Source of the DNA: Pseudomonas persica
GTDB taxonomy: Bacteria > Pseudomonadota > Gammaproteobacteria > Pseudomonadales > Pseudomonadaceae
DNA: 64,000 nt
Assembly (NCBI RefSeq): GCF_900291015.1
Contig: NZ_OLKL01000027.1
Span: 56,254 to 120,253, forward strand
Direction of reading: 5' to 3'
Both the position numbers and the translations under genes were made by a program. The notes under the pieces are model-generated. The model saw nothing but the letters and a program-made list of their open reading frames with translations. It searched no databases and was not told the DNA's origin. Shown one piece after another: positions 34,822 through 45,109 of the stretch (its first letter is position 1; the number at the start of each line of letters is the position of its first letter).

Positions 34822-35525
34822 CCAGCCTGGCGTTGCATGGGGTGCGTGGTGGCCTGGGGCGCAGTGCCTTGCTGGCCGCGCTGGGCTATGCGTTGCAGGG
34901 GGCAGGGGAGCGGGTGCTGCTGATCGACCTGTGCCCAAGCAACCTGCTCGGGCTGCACTTCAACCTGCCCCTCGACACGCGCGAGGGCTGGGCGCTTGCC
35001 GAGCGGGAAGGGCGGCCGTTCAGCGATGCCCTGTATGAGGTGCTCGATGGCCTGAACCTGATGCCGTTCGGTAATCTGCCTGCCGGCACGCGACAGCCGT
35101 TGCCCGATGCTGAAGCCTGGCGCGCTCGCCAGACCGAGCTGGCCGAACACTTCGACTGGTTGCTGTTCGACCTGCCGCAACTGCCGGCCGATGTTGCCGG
35201 GCAAAGTGTCGAGACCGATGTGCGGGTGTTGGTGGCCGAGGCCGAAATGGCCAGCCATCTGCTGCTCGGGCGCCGGCCGGTCGAGCAGTACGACCTGCTG
35301 CTGGTCAATCGCTACGACCCGGCCAGCCGCTTGCAGAGCGACCTGCTGATGGTGTGGCGCGACCTGTTCCGTGATCGCTTGCCGATCCAGGTGGTGCACC
35401 GCGACGAGGCATTCCTCGAGGCCCTGGCATGCAAGGCCCCGCTCGGCCATTACGCGCCGCAGAGCCTGGCTTGCCGAGACGTGCAGAGCCTGGCGGTGCG
35501 CTGCCTGACGAGGCGCCAGTCGTGA
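34818..35525 (+). CDS. bcsQ: Cellulose biosynthesis MinD-like ATPase BcsQ
   Basis: This 235-residue protein of the ParA/MinD class directs the polar position of the cellulose machine in E. coli. The Walker A-like loop is GVRGGLGRSALLAALGYAL, in which both the signature Lys and the P-loop Lys are replaced by Arg. E. coli BcsQ, as I remember it, also has an altered loop (VRGGVGTTT). Other blocks are VLLIDLCPSNLLGLHFN and DWLLFDLPQLPAD. It is embedded between bcsR and bcsA, with GTGA overlapping bcsA. Confidence 0.9.
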   Translation: MTSLALHGVRGGLGRSALLAALGYALQGAGERVLLIDLCPSNLLGLHFNLPLDTREGWALAEREGRPFSDALYEVLDGLNLMPFGNLPAGTRQPLPDAEAWRARQTELAEHFDWLLFDLPQLPADVAGQSVETDVRVLVAEAEMASHLLLGRRPVEQYDLLLVNRYDPASRLQSDLLMVWRDLFRDRLPIQVVHRDEAFLEALACKAPLGHYAPQSLACRDVQSLAVRCLTRRQS

Positions 35526-38131
35526 CCCTGACCCCCCTCTCGGCCTATCGCTGGTTCAGCACACGTGGCGCACGGCAGCCGGTCGCCTGGCTGTTTACCC
35601 TTGGCGTGTGGCTGGCCTTCCTGTTCCTGCGCCTGGAGTCGCCCGCCTGGCAGGCCCTGTTGGCCGAGCGACAGCGCCTGTACCCGCAACTGGCGGGCAA
35701 GCGCCCAAGCCTGGGCGACCCGCTGCGCCTGCTGATCCAGAGCCTGTGGCTGCTGGTCCGGCGCCAACCGCGGCCACGCGAAGCGGGGTTTGCCCGGCGT
35801 GCCTGGGGCGCAGTGTGTGCGCAACTGCGTGGCGTGCTGCAGGTGCTGCGCCATTGCCGTGGCCTGCTGATCGACCGCCTGCAGCAGCTGCCTGCGCGCT
35901 ACCGCGCCAGTGCTTTCAAGCAGCAAGCCTCGGCACGCCTGCGCGGCTTGAGCGTGTTCGCCCGGTGGGCGTTCTACAGTGTGCTGACCCTGGGCGCCAT
36001 CGGCCTGGCCGTGCTGTGCGTGACCGAACCGTTCGGCTACCTGGCGCAGCTGGTGTTCATCTGTCTGCTGCTGGGCATCGCCATGCTGGTGCGGCACATA
36101 CCGGGCCGCTTCCCGACCCTGATGCTGATCGTGCTGTCGACCCTCATTTCCTGCCGCTACCTGTGGTGGCGCTACACCTCGACCCTGAACTGGAACGACA
36201 CCACCGGCCTGGTGTGCGGGGTGATCCTGCTGGCGGCAGAAACCTACTCGTGGTTCGTGCTGATCCTGGGCTACATCCAGACCAGCTGGCCGTTGCAGCG
36301 CAAGCCGGCGAACCTGCCGGCAAATCCTGCGCACTGGCCGACCGTCGACCTGATGATCCCCACCTACAACGAAGACTTGTCGGTGGTGCGCACCACGGTG
36401 CTGGCGGCCCTGGGCCTGGATTGGCCACGCGAGTGCCTGCGCATCTATATCCTTGACGACGGCCGGCGCGAGGCGTTCCGTGCGTTCGCCGACGAAGTGG
36501 GGGTGGGCTACATCGTGCGGCCGGACAGCAAGCACGCCAAGGCCGGCAACCTCAACCATGCGCTGGGCGTGACCGACAGCGAGCTGATCGCCATTTTCGA
36601 CTGCGACCACGTGCCGGTACGTTCCTTCCTGCAAATGACCGTGGGCTGGTTCCTCAAGGACCCGAAGCTGGCGCTGGTGCAGACGCCGCACCATTTCTTC
36701 TCGCCCGACCCGTTCGAGCGCAACCTCGGCTCGTTCCGCCGTCGCCCCAATGAAGGCGAGCTGTTCTACGGCCTGATCCAGGACGGCAACGACATGTGGA
36801 ACGCGGCGTTCTTCTGCGGCTCGTGTGCCGTGCTGCGCCGTACCGCGCTGGAGAGCATCGGCGGCTTTGCCGTCGAAACCGTGACCGAAGATGCCCATAC
36901 CGCCTTGCGCATGCACCGCCAGGGTTGGTCGTCGGCCTACCTGAGCATTCCGCAGGCAGCCGGCCTGGCCACCGAGAGCCTGTCGGCGCACATCGGCCAG
37001 CGCATTCGCTGGGCCCGTGGCATGGTGCAGATCTTCCGCACCGACAACCCGCTGTTCGGCCGTGGGCTGAGCCTGTTCCAGCGGGTGTGCTATGCCAATG
37101 CGATGCTGCACTTCCTGGCCGGCCTGCCAAGGCTGGTGTTCCTGACCGCGCCGCTGGCGTTCCTGTTGCTGCATGCCTACATCATCTATGCACCGGCGTT
37201 GATGATCCTGCTGTACGTGCTGCCGCACATGATCCACGCCAGCCTGACCAACTCGCGCATGCAGGGCAAGTACCGACAGACCTTCTGGGGCGAGGTGTAC
37301 GAGACCGTGCTGGCCTGGTACATCGCCCGCCCGACCACGGTCGCGCTGTTCGCACCGAAGAAGGGCAAGTTCAACGTCACCGCCAAGGGTGGCCTGATGG
37401 AGCAGGAACAGTTCGACTGGCGTATCGCCCAACCTTACCTGTGGCTGGCGGCGCTCAACGTGGCCGGCCTGGGCTTTGCCGTGTGGCGCCTGTTCACCGG
37501 CCCGGTGGCGGAAATCGGCACGGTGATCGTCAGCTCCCTGTGGGTGATCTACAACCTGCTGATCATCGGCGCCGCCGTCGCCGTGGCCGCCGAAGTGCGC
37601 CAGGTGCGCCGCGCCCACCGGGTGCAGATGCGTTTACCGGCGGGGCTGGTGCTGGCCAGCGGTCACGCCTACCCCTGTACCCTGGTTGATTACTCCGACG
37701 GCGGTGTCGGCCTGCAATTGCACCAGGGCCTTGAGTTGAAAGCGGGTGAGCGGGTGCGCCTGCTGCTCAACCGTGGCCAGCGCGAGTTCGCCTTCCAGGC
37801 CTGTGTCACCCGTACCGTCGGGCAACACGTGGGCCTGGTGTTCCACGACCTCAGCCAGCAACAGCGTATCGACCTGGTCCACTGCACCTTTGCCCGTGCC
37901 GATGCCTGGCTTGGCTGGAACCAGCAGCACGAGGTCGATCGTCCGCTGCGCAGCCTGGTCGACGTGCTGAAGTTGGGCGGTGTCGGTTACCTGCGCCTGG
38001 TCGAGCACCTGCCGGCGTGGCTGCGGGCGTGGCTGCGCCCACTGCACGCGCTGGCGCACTGGCTGGCCAGCTACAGGCCCCGCACACCGCTGCCTGTCCC
38101 TTCCTTGAACCCTGTTGATCGAGACGCATGA
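35522..38131 (+). CDS. bcsA: Cellulose synthase catalytic subunit BcsA
   Basis: This 869-residue inner-membrane GT2 enzyme polymerises UDP-glucose into beta-1,4-glucan and extrudes it. Motifs in order: DLMIPTYNED and YILDDGRREAF (first Asp), IFDCDHVPVRSF (DxD), VTEDAHTALRMH (TED, base) and QRIRWARGM (QxxRW). The C-terminal PilZ domain has VRRAHRVQ and LVDYSDGGVGL (RxxxR and DxSxxG), so c-di-GMP activates it. The GTG at 35522 overlaps the bcsQ stop; an ORF extending upstream would be non-family. It ends in an ATGA overlap with bcsB. Confidence 0.96.
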   Translation: MTLTPLSAYRWFSTRGARQPVAWLFTLGVWLAFLFLRLESPAWQALLAERQRLYPQLAGKRPSLGDPLRLLIQSLWLLVRRQPRPREAGFARRAWGAVCAQLRGVLQVLRHCRGLLIDRLQQLPARYRASAFKQQASARLRGLSVFARWAFYSVLTLGAIGLAVLCVTEPFGYLAQLVFICLLLGIAMLVRHIPGRFPTLMLIVLSTLISCRYLWWRYTSTLNWNDTTGLVCGVILLAAETYSWFVLILGYIQTSWPLQRKPANLPANPAHWPTVDLMIPTYNEDLSVVRTTVLAALGLDWPRECLRIYILDDGRREAFRAFADEVGVGYIVRPDSKHAKAGNLNHALGVTDSELIAIFDCDHVPVRSFLQMTVGWFLKDPKLALVQTPHHFFSPDPFERNLGSFRRRPNEGELFYGLIQDGNDMWNAAFFCGSCAVLRRTALESIGGFAVETVTEDAHTALRMHRQGWSSAYLSIPQAAGLATESLSAHIGQRIRWARGMVQIFRTDNPLFGRGLSLFQRVCYANAMLHFLAGLPRLVFLTAPLAFLLLHAYIIYAPALMILLYVLPHMIHASLTNSRMQGKYRQTFWGEVYETVLAWYIARPTTVALFAPKKGKFNVTAKGGLMEQEQFDWRIAQPYLWLAALNVAGLGFAVWRLFTGPVAEIGTVIVSSLWVIYNLLIIGAAVAVAAEVRQVRRAHRVQMRLPAGLVLASGHAYPCTLVDYSDGGVGLQLHQGLELKAGERVRLLLNRGQREFAFQACVTRTVGQHVGLVFHDLSQQQRIDLVHCTFARADAWLGWNQQHEVDRPLRSLVDVLKLGGVGYLRLVEHLPAWLRAWLRPLHALAHWLASYRPRTPLPVPSLNPVDRDA

Positions 38132-40410
38132 TGACTGGTTATCCCGCGCGTACCTGGGGCCTGGCGATGGCGCTGTTTGCTGCCTTGTCGCAGAGCGCCG
38201 CTGCCGCCTCCGTAGCCCCGCTTGCCGAGCCAGCCGTACCCACGGTACCGAACTGGCCGGTTGCGAAAACCTTCGAACAGCTCGGGCATGCGTCCGACAG
38301 CCTGCTGCTGGGGGTGCGCAACAGCGAGCACATCGAATTCGGCCTGCGGCGCGACCGCCTGGCCACCGAAGCCAGCCTGCAGCTGGATTACACGCCTTCG
38401 CCCGCGCTGTTGCCGAACCTGTCGCACCTGCGCGTGTACCTCAATGACGAACTGATGGGCGTAGTGCCGGTGGAGAAGGACCAGCTTGGCCAGCGCGTGC
38501 GTCGGCAACTGCCGCTGGACCCTAAGCTGCTCAGCGATTTCAACCGGGTACGCCTGGAGTTTGTCGGGCATTACACCGACATCTGCGAAGACCCGGCGCA
38601 CAGTGGCCTGTGGCTGAACCTGAACCGCAAGAGCCAGGTGCAGCTGCACGAGCAGGCCCTGGCCCTGGATAACGACCTGGCGTACTTCCCGCTGCCGTTC
38701 TTTGATGTGCGCGACACCGGCAAGGTAACGCTGCCGGTGGTGTTCAGTGACGTGCCGAGCCTCGGTGAGCAGCGTGCAGCGGCGATCCTGGCGTCCTATT
38801 TCGGCAGCCAGGCCGGCTGGCGCAAGGCGACTTTCCCGGTGTTGTACAACAGCCTGCCGGCGCGTGGCGATAGACCCACACCGAGTATCGTGTTCGCCAG
38901 CAACGACCGGCGCCCGGCCTTCCTCGCCGACCTGCAGCAGTTCCCGCCGGTCGACGGCCCGGTACTGCAGATGATCGACCACCCGGACGACCGCTTCAGC
39001 AAGGTGCTGCTGGTGCTGGGCCGCAACGACGATGACCTGGTCAAGGCCGCCTCGGCGCTGGCGGTTGGCAACAACCTGTTCCGCGGTGCCCGGGTGAAGG
39101 TCGAGCAAATGACGGCACTGCAACCGCGCCAACCCTACGATGCGCCGAACTGGACACGTACCGACCGCCCGGTACGCTTCGCCGAACTGCTCGATTACCC
39201 CGAGCAGCTGCAGGTCAGCGGCCTGCAACCGCGGCCGGTGACGCTGGAACTGAATCTGCCACCTGACCTGTTCGTCTGGCGCAACCAGGGCATTCCGCTG
39301 CGTACGCTGTACCGCTACACGGCCCCGGCAGTGACCGACGAATCGCGCCTGAGCATCAGCGTCAACGACCAGTACATCACCAGCATGCCGCTGGTAGGCA
39401 ATGACCGGCGCGGCGGTACACTGGAGGAAATGCGCCTGGCGGTACTATCCGGTGACAACACCGCATTGACCGAGAAGTCGCTGGTACCGGCGTTGAAGAT
39501 CGGCGATCGCAACCGCCTGCGCTTCGATTTCAGCTTTGCCAGCACCCTGGGCAGCGCCCAGCGCGACCGCTGCCAGACCTCGTTGCCGGTGGATGTGCGT
39601 GCGGCGATCGACGACAACTCGACCATCGACCTGTCCGGTTACCACCATTACATCGCCATGCCCGACCTGCGCGCATTCGCCCGCAGCGGCTTCCCGTTCA
39701 GCCGCATGGCCGACCTTTCCGAAACGCTGGTCATCATGCCGGCCAAGCCCACGGCGATGCAGGTGGGCACCTTGCTCGATGCGGTCGGAGGGCTGGCCGG
39801 GCAGATCGGCTACCCGGCGCTTGGCCTGCAACTGGTCGATGACTGGAAGCAGGCCGCAGCGGCCGATGCCGATTTGCTGCTGCTCGGTAGTCTGCCCGAG
39901 GCCCTGGGGGATACGCCCAACCTTGGCCTGCTGCTCAGCGCCCAGCGGGACTGGCTGCTGCAGGGCCGTAGCGCGGGGCTGCCGGGCAGTCTGCGCTTCG
40001 ACACCGCACCGGTGGCCGCGAGCAGCCGGGTGACAGTCAGTGCGCAGGCACCGATTGCGGCCATCACCGGGCTGAAGTCGCCGTTCCACGAGCAGCGCAG
40101 CGTTGTCGCCCTGTTGGCCAACAGCGATAGCGACTACGCGTTGCTGCGCGATGTGCTCGGCGATGTGGGCAAGCTCGATGCGGTGGCTGGTTCGGTGACG
40201 CTGGTGCGTAGCAGCGGCGTCACCAGCCAGTTCGTCGGCGAGCACTACTTTGTTGGCGCGCTGCCGTGGTGGCTGCTGCTGTGGTTCCACCTGTCCGAGC
40301 ACCCGGTGCTGCTGGCGGCGATCGCGGCCATTTGCGTGGTGCTGTTCGCCTTCCTGTTGTGGCGGGCACTGCGCTGGGCAGGCAAGCGCCGCCTGGGTGA
40401 GGCGGGGTGA
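38128..40410 (+). CDS. bcsB: Cellulose synthase periplasmic subunit BcsB
   Basis: This 760-residue protein partners BcsA. It has a signal peptide (LAMALFAALSQSAAAA), two repeats of carbohydrate-binding and flavodoxin-like domains, and one C-terminal anchor (WWLLLWFHLSEHPVLLAAIA). Its tail helix contacts BcsA in known structures. The length fits the family. It overlaps bcsA by four bases and is followed by bcsZ with a one-base overlap. Confidence 0.95.
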   Translation: MMTGYPARTWGLAMALFAALSQSAAAASVAPLAEPAVPTVPNWPVAKTFEQLGHASDSLLLGVRNSEHIEFGLRRDRLATEASLQLDYTPSPALLPNLSHLRVYLNDELMGVVPVEKDQLGQRVRRQLPLDPKLLSDFNRVRLEFVGHYTDICEDPAHSGLWLNLNRKSQVQLHEQALALDNDLAYFPLPFFDVRDTGKVTLPVVFSDVPSLGEQRAAAILASYFGSQAGWRKATFPVLYNSLPARGDRPTPSIVFASNDRRPAFLADLQQFPPVDGPVLQMIDHPDDRFSKVLLVLGRNDDDLVKAASALAVGNNLFRGARVKVEQMTALQPRQPYDAPNWTRTDRPVRFAELLDYPEQLQVSGLQPRPVTLELNLPPDLFVWRNQGIPLRTLYRYTAPAVTDESRLSISVNDQYITSMPLVGNDRRGGTLEEMRLAVLSGDNTALTEKSLVPALKIGDRNRLRFDFSFASTLGSAQRDRCQTSLPVDVRAAIDDNSTIDLSGYHHYIAMPDLRAFARSGFPFSRMADLSETLVIMPAKPTAMQVGTLLDAVGGLAGQIGYPALGLQLVDDWKQAAAADADLLLLGSLPEALGDTPNLGLLLSAQRDWLLQGRSAGLPGSLRFDTAPVAASSRVTVSAQAPIAAITGLKSPFHEQRSVVALLANSDSDYALLRDVLGDVGKLDAVAGSVTLVRSSGVTSQFVGEHYFVGALPWWLLLWFHLSEHPVLLAAIAAICVVLFAFLLWRALRWAGKRRLGEAG

Positions 40411-41525
40411 TGGTGCGTCAGTTGCTGGTAGGGCTGGTCACCTTGGGCCTGCCCGTGTTCGTCAACGCCGCGCCGGCCTGCCCATGGCCTGCCTGGGACC
40501 GCTTCAAGGCTGAACTGGTGAGTGTCGACGGTCGGGTCATCGACCCGAGCGACGAGCGCCTGATCACCACCTCGGAAGGGCAGAGCTATGCGCTGTTCTT
40601 CGCCCTGGTGGGCAATGACCGGCAAGCCTTCGCGCAGTTGCTGCGCTGGACCAGCAACAACCTGGCGCAGGGCGACCTGGCCCGGCATCTGCCCGCCTGG
40701 CTGTGGGGCCGTAACAGCCAGCAGCAGTGGCAGGTGCTGGATGCCAACAACGCCAGCGATGCCGACCTGTGGATTGCCTACAGCCTGCTGGAAGCCGGGC
40801 GGCTGTGGGACGAGCCGGCCTACACGCAGCTGGGCCAGCGCCTGCTGTGGCGAATCGCCGCGCAGACCGTGCGCAAGCTGCCGGGCCTTGGGCTGATGCT
40901 GCTGCCGGGGGACTACGGCTTCGAGGATGCCCGCGGCGTGCGCTTGAACCCCAGCTATTTGCCGCTGCAGTTGTTCGATCGCTTCAACCTGGTCGACCCG
41001 GTGTGGGGCGAACTGGCGGCCAACACGCGGCGTTTATGGCTGGCTTCGTCACCCAAGGGCTTTGCCCCGGACTGGCTGTTGTGGACGCCAGCCGGTGAGT
41101 TGGCAGCCGACCCGCAACATGGCAGTGAAGGTGACTACGACGCCATCCGCGTCTACCTGTGGGTCGGCATGCTGGCCAAGGACGCGGTGCAGCGTGCCGA
41201 GCTGGTGGCCCGCTACGCTCCGATGGCGGCATTGACCGCGCGCCAGGGGCTGCCGCCGGAGCATGTGGATGCGCACAGCGGTGTTGCCAGTGGCGATGGC
41301 CCGGCAGGCTTCTCGGCGGCGTTGCTGCCGTTGCTGGCGGCATCGCCGGAGTATGTCGCAGGCCTGGCGGCCCAGCGTCAGCGCTTGCGCGAGCAGCCAG
41401 TCGAAGCCAAGGCCTATTACAGCCAGGTGCTGGCACTGTTTGGCCAGGGCTGGGACCAAGGCCGTTACCGTTTTGACCCGCACGGCCGCCTGTTGCCGGC
41501 CTGGAGTGCGCCATGCAGCGAATGA
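40410..41525 (+). CDS. bcsZ: Periplasmic endo-1,4-beta-glucanase BcsZ (GH8)
   Basis: This is a 371-residue protein with a signal peptide (LLVGLVTLGLPVFVNAAPAC). The GH8 catalytic acid is the Glu in ITTSEGQSYALFFALVGND and the probable base the Asp in GDYDAIRVYLWVGM, with DANNASDADLWIAYSLLEAG the central block. It cleaves nascent cellulose in the periplasm and is required for good export. The ATG at 40410 is used; GTG at 40407 is equally possible. It overlaps bcsC by 13 bases. Confidence 0.94.
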   Translation: MVRQLLVGLVTLGLPVFVNAAPACPWPAWDRFKAELVSVDGRVIDPSDERLITTSEGQSYALFFALVGNDRQAFAQLLRWTSNNLAQGDLARHLPAWLWGRNSQQQWQVLDANNASDADLWIAYSLLEAGRLWDEPAYTQLGQRLLWRIAAQTVRKLPGLGLMLLPGDYGFEDARGVRLNPSYLPLQLFDRFNLVDPVWGELAANTRRLWLASSPKGFAPDWLLWTPAGELAADPQHGSEGDYDAIRVYLWVGMLAKDAVQRAELVARYAPMAALTARQGLPPEHVDAHSGVASGDGPAGFSAALLPLLAASPEYVAGLAAQRQRLREQPVEAKAYYSQVLALFGQGWDQGRYRFDPHGRLLPAWSAPCSE

Positions 41526-44500
41526 TTGGCGTGCTGATGCTGGCGGCGGTGACCTGCCAGGCTACGGCGCAACCCGAGGATGCCGGCGAACAGCGCCAGT
41601 GGCTGCTGGACCAGGTACGTCGCGGCGAGGCGCTGCATCGTGACGACCTGGTGCGCGATGCACTGGGGCGGCTGCAATTGCTCGAACCGCGCAACCCGGA
41701 TGTGTTGCTGGCCGCCTTGAGCCTGGCATTGCGCGAAAAGAACAGCACCGAGGCCGAGCAGTTGAGTGCCCGGATCAGTGCCATTGCGCCTGGCAGCTTG
41801 CAGGCACGCCAGGCCAGGCGCCTGCTCGAGCTGCAGCAACCGGAGCGCGCGCGGCAATTGCAGCAGGCCCGCCTGCTGGCTGTCACCGGGCGCAACGAAG
41901 AGGCGCTGGTAGCCTATGAACAGCTGTTCGCTGGCGAACCGCCAAGCCTTGAATTGGCCCTGGACTACTGGCGCGTGCGCGGCAACCTGCCAGGCCAGCG
42001 CCCTGAAGCGATCAGGCAGTTGCAGCAACTGGACCAGCAGTACCCAGGCAGTGCCGGGCTGCGCCAGACCCTGGCCGGCTGGCTGTTCGCCGAAGATCGC
42101 GACCGCGAAGCCTTGGCTTTGCTCGATCAGCTGGCGCGCGACCCTGGCGCACGGGATGCCGCTGCCCAGCGTGAGTTCGACTACCTGTCCGGGCAAGCGG
42201 TGAGTGCCGCCAGTGCGGCGGCCTGGCAAGCGTTCCTCCTGCGCTACCCGGCCTCACCGTTGCTGGCGCAGGCCAGCGAGACCCTGCAACAGCAGCGCAA
42301 ACTGCTGGCCGACCCGTCCTGGCAGGCTGGCCAGCGGGGCATGGCATTGCTCGACAAGGGCCGAAACGCTGACGCCGAGGCGCAATTGCGCCGGGCGCTG
42401 CGCCAGTACCCGGACGATGCCCGTTTGCACGGCTCCCTGGGTTATGCGCTGATGCGGCAAAGCCGTCATGAGGAGGCCAATGCGGCGTTCCGGGTGGCAA
42501 GTGCCAAGGAGCAGGACACCTACTGGATCAGCCAGTGGAAGGACCTGGAGTCGTCCAGCCAGTATTGGGCCCTGCTCAACAAAGGTGAACGGGCCCTGCA
42601 AGCGAAAGACCTGCGCGGTGCGCGCGCCTTCTACCAGCAGGCACGCCAGCAGCGCCCGAAGGAGGAATACGCCTTGCTGGGCCTGGCGGATGTCTCGCTG
42701 GCCGAGGGCGATACAGCGGCCGCCGAGCGGCAATTCCTGCAGGTTCGGCGCATGGCACCGGATAACCAAAGTGCCGTGCGCGGCCTGATGCGCGTGTATC
42801 AGGCGCAATCGCCCGACAAGGCGCGGGCGTACCTGGACAGCCTGCCGCCCCGCCAGCAAGCGCAGTTCGCCAGCCTGCGCCGTAGCCTGGAACTCGCCCG
42901 CCTGCGCCAGCAAGGTGACCAAGCCCTGCAGCGCGAAGACTGGGCGGCGGCCAGCCAGGCGCTGGGCCAGGCCACCGCCTTGGCGCCCGACCAGCCGTGG
43001 CTGGTCTACCAGTTGGCCAACAGCCTGCGCCAACTGGGGCGCACCGCCGAGGCCGATGCGGCATTCGCCAGGATCGTGCTGCGCCAGCCGGGCGATCCCG
43101 CCACCCGCTATGCCCACGGCCTGTTCCTGGAATCCAGCGACCGCGATGCGCTGGCCCTGGACAGCCTGAGCGCGCTGCCGCAAACGGCCTGGAACGCTGA
43201 CATGCATGCACTGGAGCAGCGTATCCGCCGTCGCATGACCCTGGCCTCGGCGCAGCAACTGCAGGCGCAAGGCCGCACGGCTGAAGCGACCAGCCTGCTC
43301 GAGGCCAGCCTGGCGCGTGGCGAAGGCAGCACCGACGACCTGATGCTGTTGGCTGACTGGGCGGCGGCGAACGGTGAGCCTGGCAAAGCGCGCGGCTATT
43401 ACCAGCGCGTGCTTGCCGTGCAGCCTGGGCAACCCCAAGCGCGCCTTGGCCTGATCGAAAGCGCGGTGGCCGAAGGCAACCTGGCACAGGCCCGGCACAT
43501 GCTGGCTGTGCAGGTGCCACCACTGGCTGCTGATGACAGCAACGCCCAGCGGCGCCTGGCGGCTGTCTGGGTCGCCTTGGGCGAACACGACCAGGCGGCC
43601 AGCATGCTCGACCGGATCGCAGCGCAGCAGCCTCGCCCCGATCCCTTGTTGCGGCGTGACGCTGCCCGCCTGGTGGCGCAGGATGACCCGCAACGGGCGC
43701 TGGACCTTTACGCCGCAGCGATGGCCGATGCGCAGTTGCTCGAGCGTGCCGCCGTGTCGCCACGGGATGACCGTGCACTGACCTTGGCCAGCCGTGAGCA
43801 GGATGACGACGACTGGCTGGCACGCAGCCTGCGCAGTGACGTCGATGCACTGTATCGCCAGCGCAATACCCATGTGACGCTGATGCATGACTACGGTTGG
43901 CGCGAGGACGACGGTACGCCGGGCACGTCCGAATTGAGTACCCAGTCGACCTTGCTGCATGTCGATACCCCTTGGCAGGACGGCACTGCCTTTGCGCGGG
44001 TGGAGCGCATCGGCATGGACGCGGGCTCATTCGAGCAGGACGACCAAGGGCGCTACACCCCGGATTTCGGTAGCTGCCAGTTTGCTGGCCGCACCGCTGA
44101 CGGGAAGTCGCTCCCTGCGTGCGAGGGCGGTTCGCAAACGGCGGACGGTAGCGTGCTGGCGCTGGGTTGGCAGGGCCGTCGCTGGGCCTTTGACCTGGGT
44201 ACCACCCAGGGCTACGCCATCAACAACTGGTTGGGTGGCGCAACGGTCAATGGCGACCTCGGCCAGGTTGGCTGGTCGTTGACTGCTTCGCGGCGGCCGA
44301 TGAGTAACTCGCTGTTATCGTTTGCGGGGGCACGTGACCGCCCGACGGGCGTGCGCTGGGGTGGGGTCACGGCCAACGGCGCCACGCTCGGCCTGAGCTG
44401 GGACCAGGGTGGTGATAACGGCGTCTGGGCCAGCCTGGGGCACCACTGGCTGTATGGCGAGAACGTCGCCGACAACCAGCGCACCCGGGCCATGGCCGGC

Positions 44501-45031
44501 TATTACCACCGCGTGGTGGAAAAAGCCGACGAGCGTGTGCGCGTGGGCCTGACGCTGATGCACTGGCGCCACGACAAGGACCTGGGTGGCTACAGCCTGG
44601 GGCAGGGCGGCTACTACAGCCCGCAGCGCTACACATCGATTGGCGTGCCGGTCAGTTATGCCTGGCGCAACTACGACTGGTCGGTATTGCTGGAAGGCTC
44701 CGTCAGCTGGTCCCAGGCCCATAGCGGCCGCAGCCGCCTGTACCCGGATGCGCACGTCAACCGCAAGGTGCTGGCGCAGTATGACGTTGACTCCAACATC
44801 GACGCCATGAACGACGCCAGCGACAGCAGCGGGCTGGGCTACCGTCTGCGTGGGCTGTTGGAGCGGCGCCTGAGCGACCAGTGGGTGTTGGGCGCCGGCT
44901 TCGACTGGCAGCACAGTGATGACTATGCGCCTAGCCATGGCATGCTCTACCTGCGCTACCTGTTCGAGCCGTGGCGGGGCAACCTGGCGCTGCCGGTGAC
45001 ACCGCTGGAGCCCTACAGCGAGTGGCGTTGA
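41513..45031 (+). CDS. bcsC: Cellulose export outer-membrane protein BcsC
   Basis: This is a 1172-residue protein with a signal peptide (LMLAAVTCQATA). About nineteen TPR-like repeats in the periplasm span residues 25-780 (GYALMRQSRHEEANAAFRVA, NSLRQLGRTAEADAAFARIV). The C-terminal barrel of the BCSC_C type follows (YGWREDDGTPGTSELSTQST, ending LRYLFEPWRGN). It forms the outer-membrane channel for cellulose. It is the last bcs gene; no further gene follows on the same strand for 640 bases. Confidence 0.95.
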   Translation: MQRMIGVLMLAAVTCQATAQPEDAGEQRQWLLDQVRRGEALHRDDLVRDALGRLQLLEPRNPDVLLAALSLALREKNSTEAEQLSARISAIAPGSLQARQARRLLELQQPERARQLQQARLLAVTGRNEEALVAYEQLFAGEPPSLELALDYWRVRGNLPGQRPEAIRQLQQLDQQYPGSAGLRQTLAGWLFAEDRDREALALLDQLARDPGARDAAAQREFDYLSGQAVSAASAAAWQAFLLRYPASPLLAQASETLQQQRKLLADPSWQAGQRGMALLDKGRNADAEAQLRRALRQYPDDARLHGSLGYALMRQSRHEEANAAFRVASAKEQDTYWISQWKDLESSSQYWALLNKGERALQAKDLRGARAFYQQARQQRPKEEYALLGLADVSLAEGDTAAAERQFLQVRRMAPDNQSAVRGLMRVYQAQSPDKARAYLDSLPPRQQAQFASLRRSLELARLRQQGDQALQREDWAAASQALGQATALAPDQPWLVYQLANSLRQLGRTAEADAAFARIVLRQPGDPATRYAHGLFLESSDRDALALDSLSALPQTAWNADMHALEQRIRRRMTLASAQQLQAQGRTAEATSLLEASLARGEGSTDDLMLLADWAAANGEPGKARGYYQRVLAVQPGQPQARLGLIESAVAEGNLAQARHMLAVQVPPLAADDSNAQRRLAAVWVALGEHDQAASMLDRIAAQQPRPDPLLRRDAARLVAQDDPQRALDLYAAAMADAQLLERAAVSPRDDRALTLASREQDDDDWLARSLRSDVDALYRQRNTHVTLMHDYGWREDDGTPGTSELSTQSTLLHVDTPWQDGTAFARVERIGMDAGSFEQDDQGRYTPDFGSCQFAGRTADGKSLPACEGGSQTADGSVLALGWQGRRWAFDLGTTQGYAINNWLGGATVNGDLGQVGWSLTASRRPMSNSLLSFAGARDRPTGVRWGGVTANGATLGLSWDQGGDNGVWASLGHHWLYGENVADNQRTRAMAGYYHRVVEKADERVRVGLTLMHWRHDKDLGGYSLGQGGYYSPQRYTSIGVPVSYAWRNYDWSVLLEGSVSWSQAHSGRSRLYPDAHVNRKVLAQYDVDSNIDAMNDASDSSGLGYRLRGLLERRLSDQWVLGAGFDWQHSDDYAPSHGMLYLRYLFEPWRGNLALPVTPLEPYSEWR

Positions 45032-45109
45032 CGAAGAGGCGCCACCTGTAGGAGCGGGGACCCTGTGGGAGCTACTGTCTTGTGCAAAATCTAAAAGCTT
45101 GCGCAGCTT

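Noticed and set aside
35450..37618. 722-codon open frame antisense to bcsA
   Set aside because: It is a shadow of the GC-rich bcsA coding sequence: no ribosome site, low-complexity His/Gln/Arg-rich product and no family match.
38071..39228. 385-codon open frame antisense to bcsB
   Set aside because: It is opposite clear BcsB coding sequence, and its composition is typical of a high-GC shadow frame.
42254..43960. 568-codon open frame antisense to bcsC
   Set aside because: The TPR-repeat coding of bcsC on the plus strand explains it; it has no start signal or recognisable domain.
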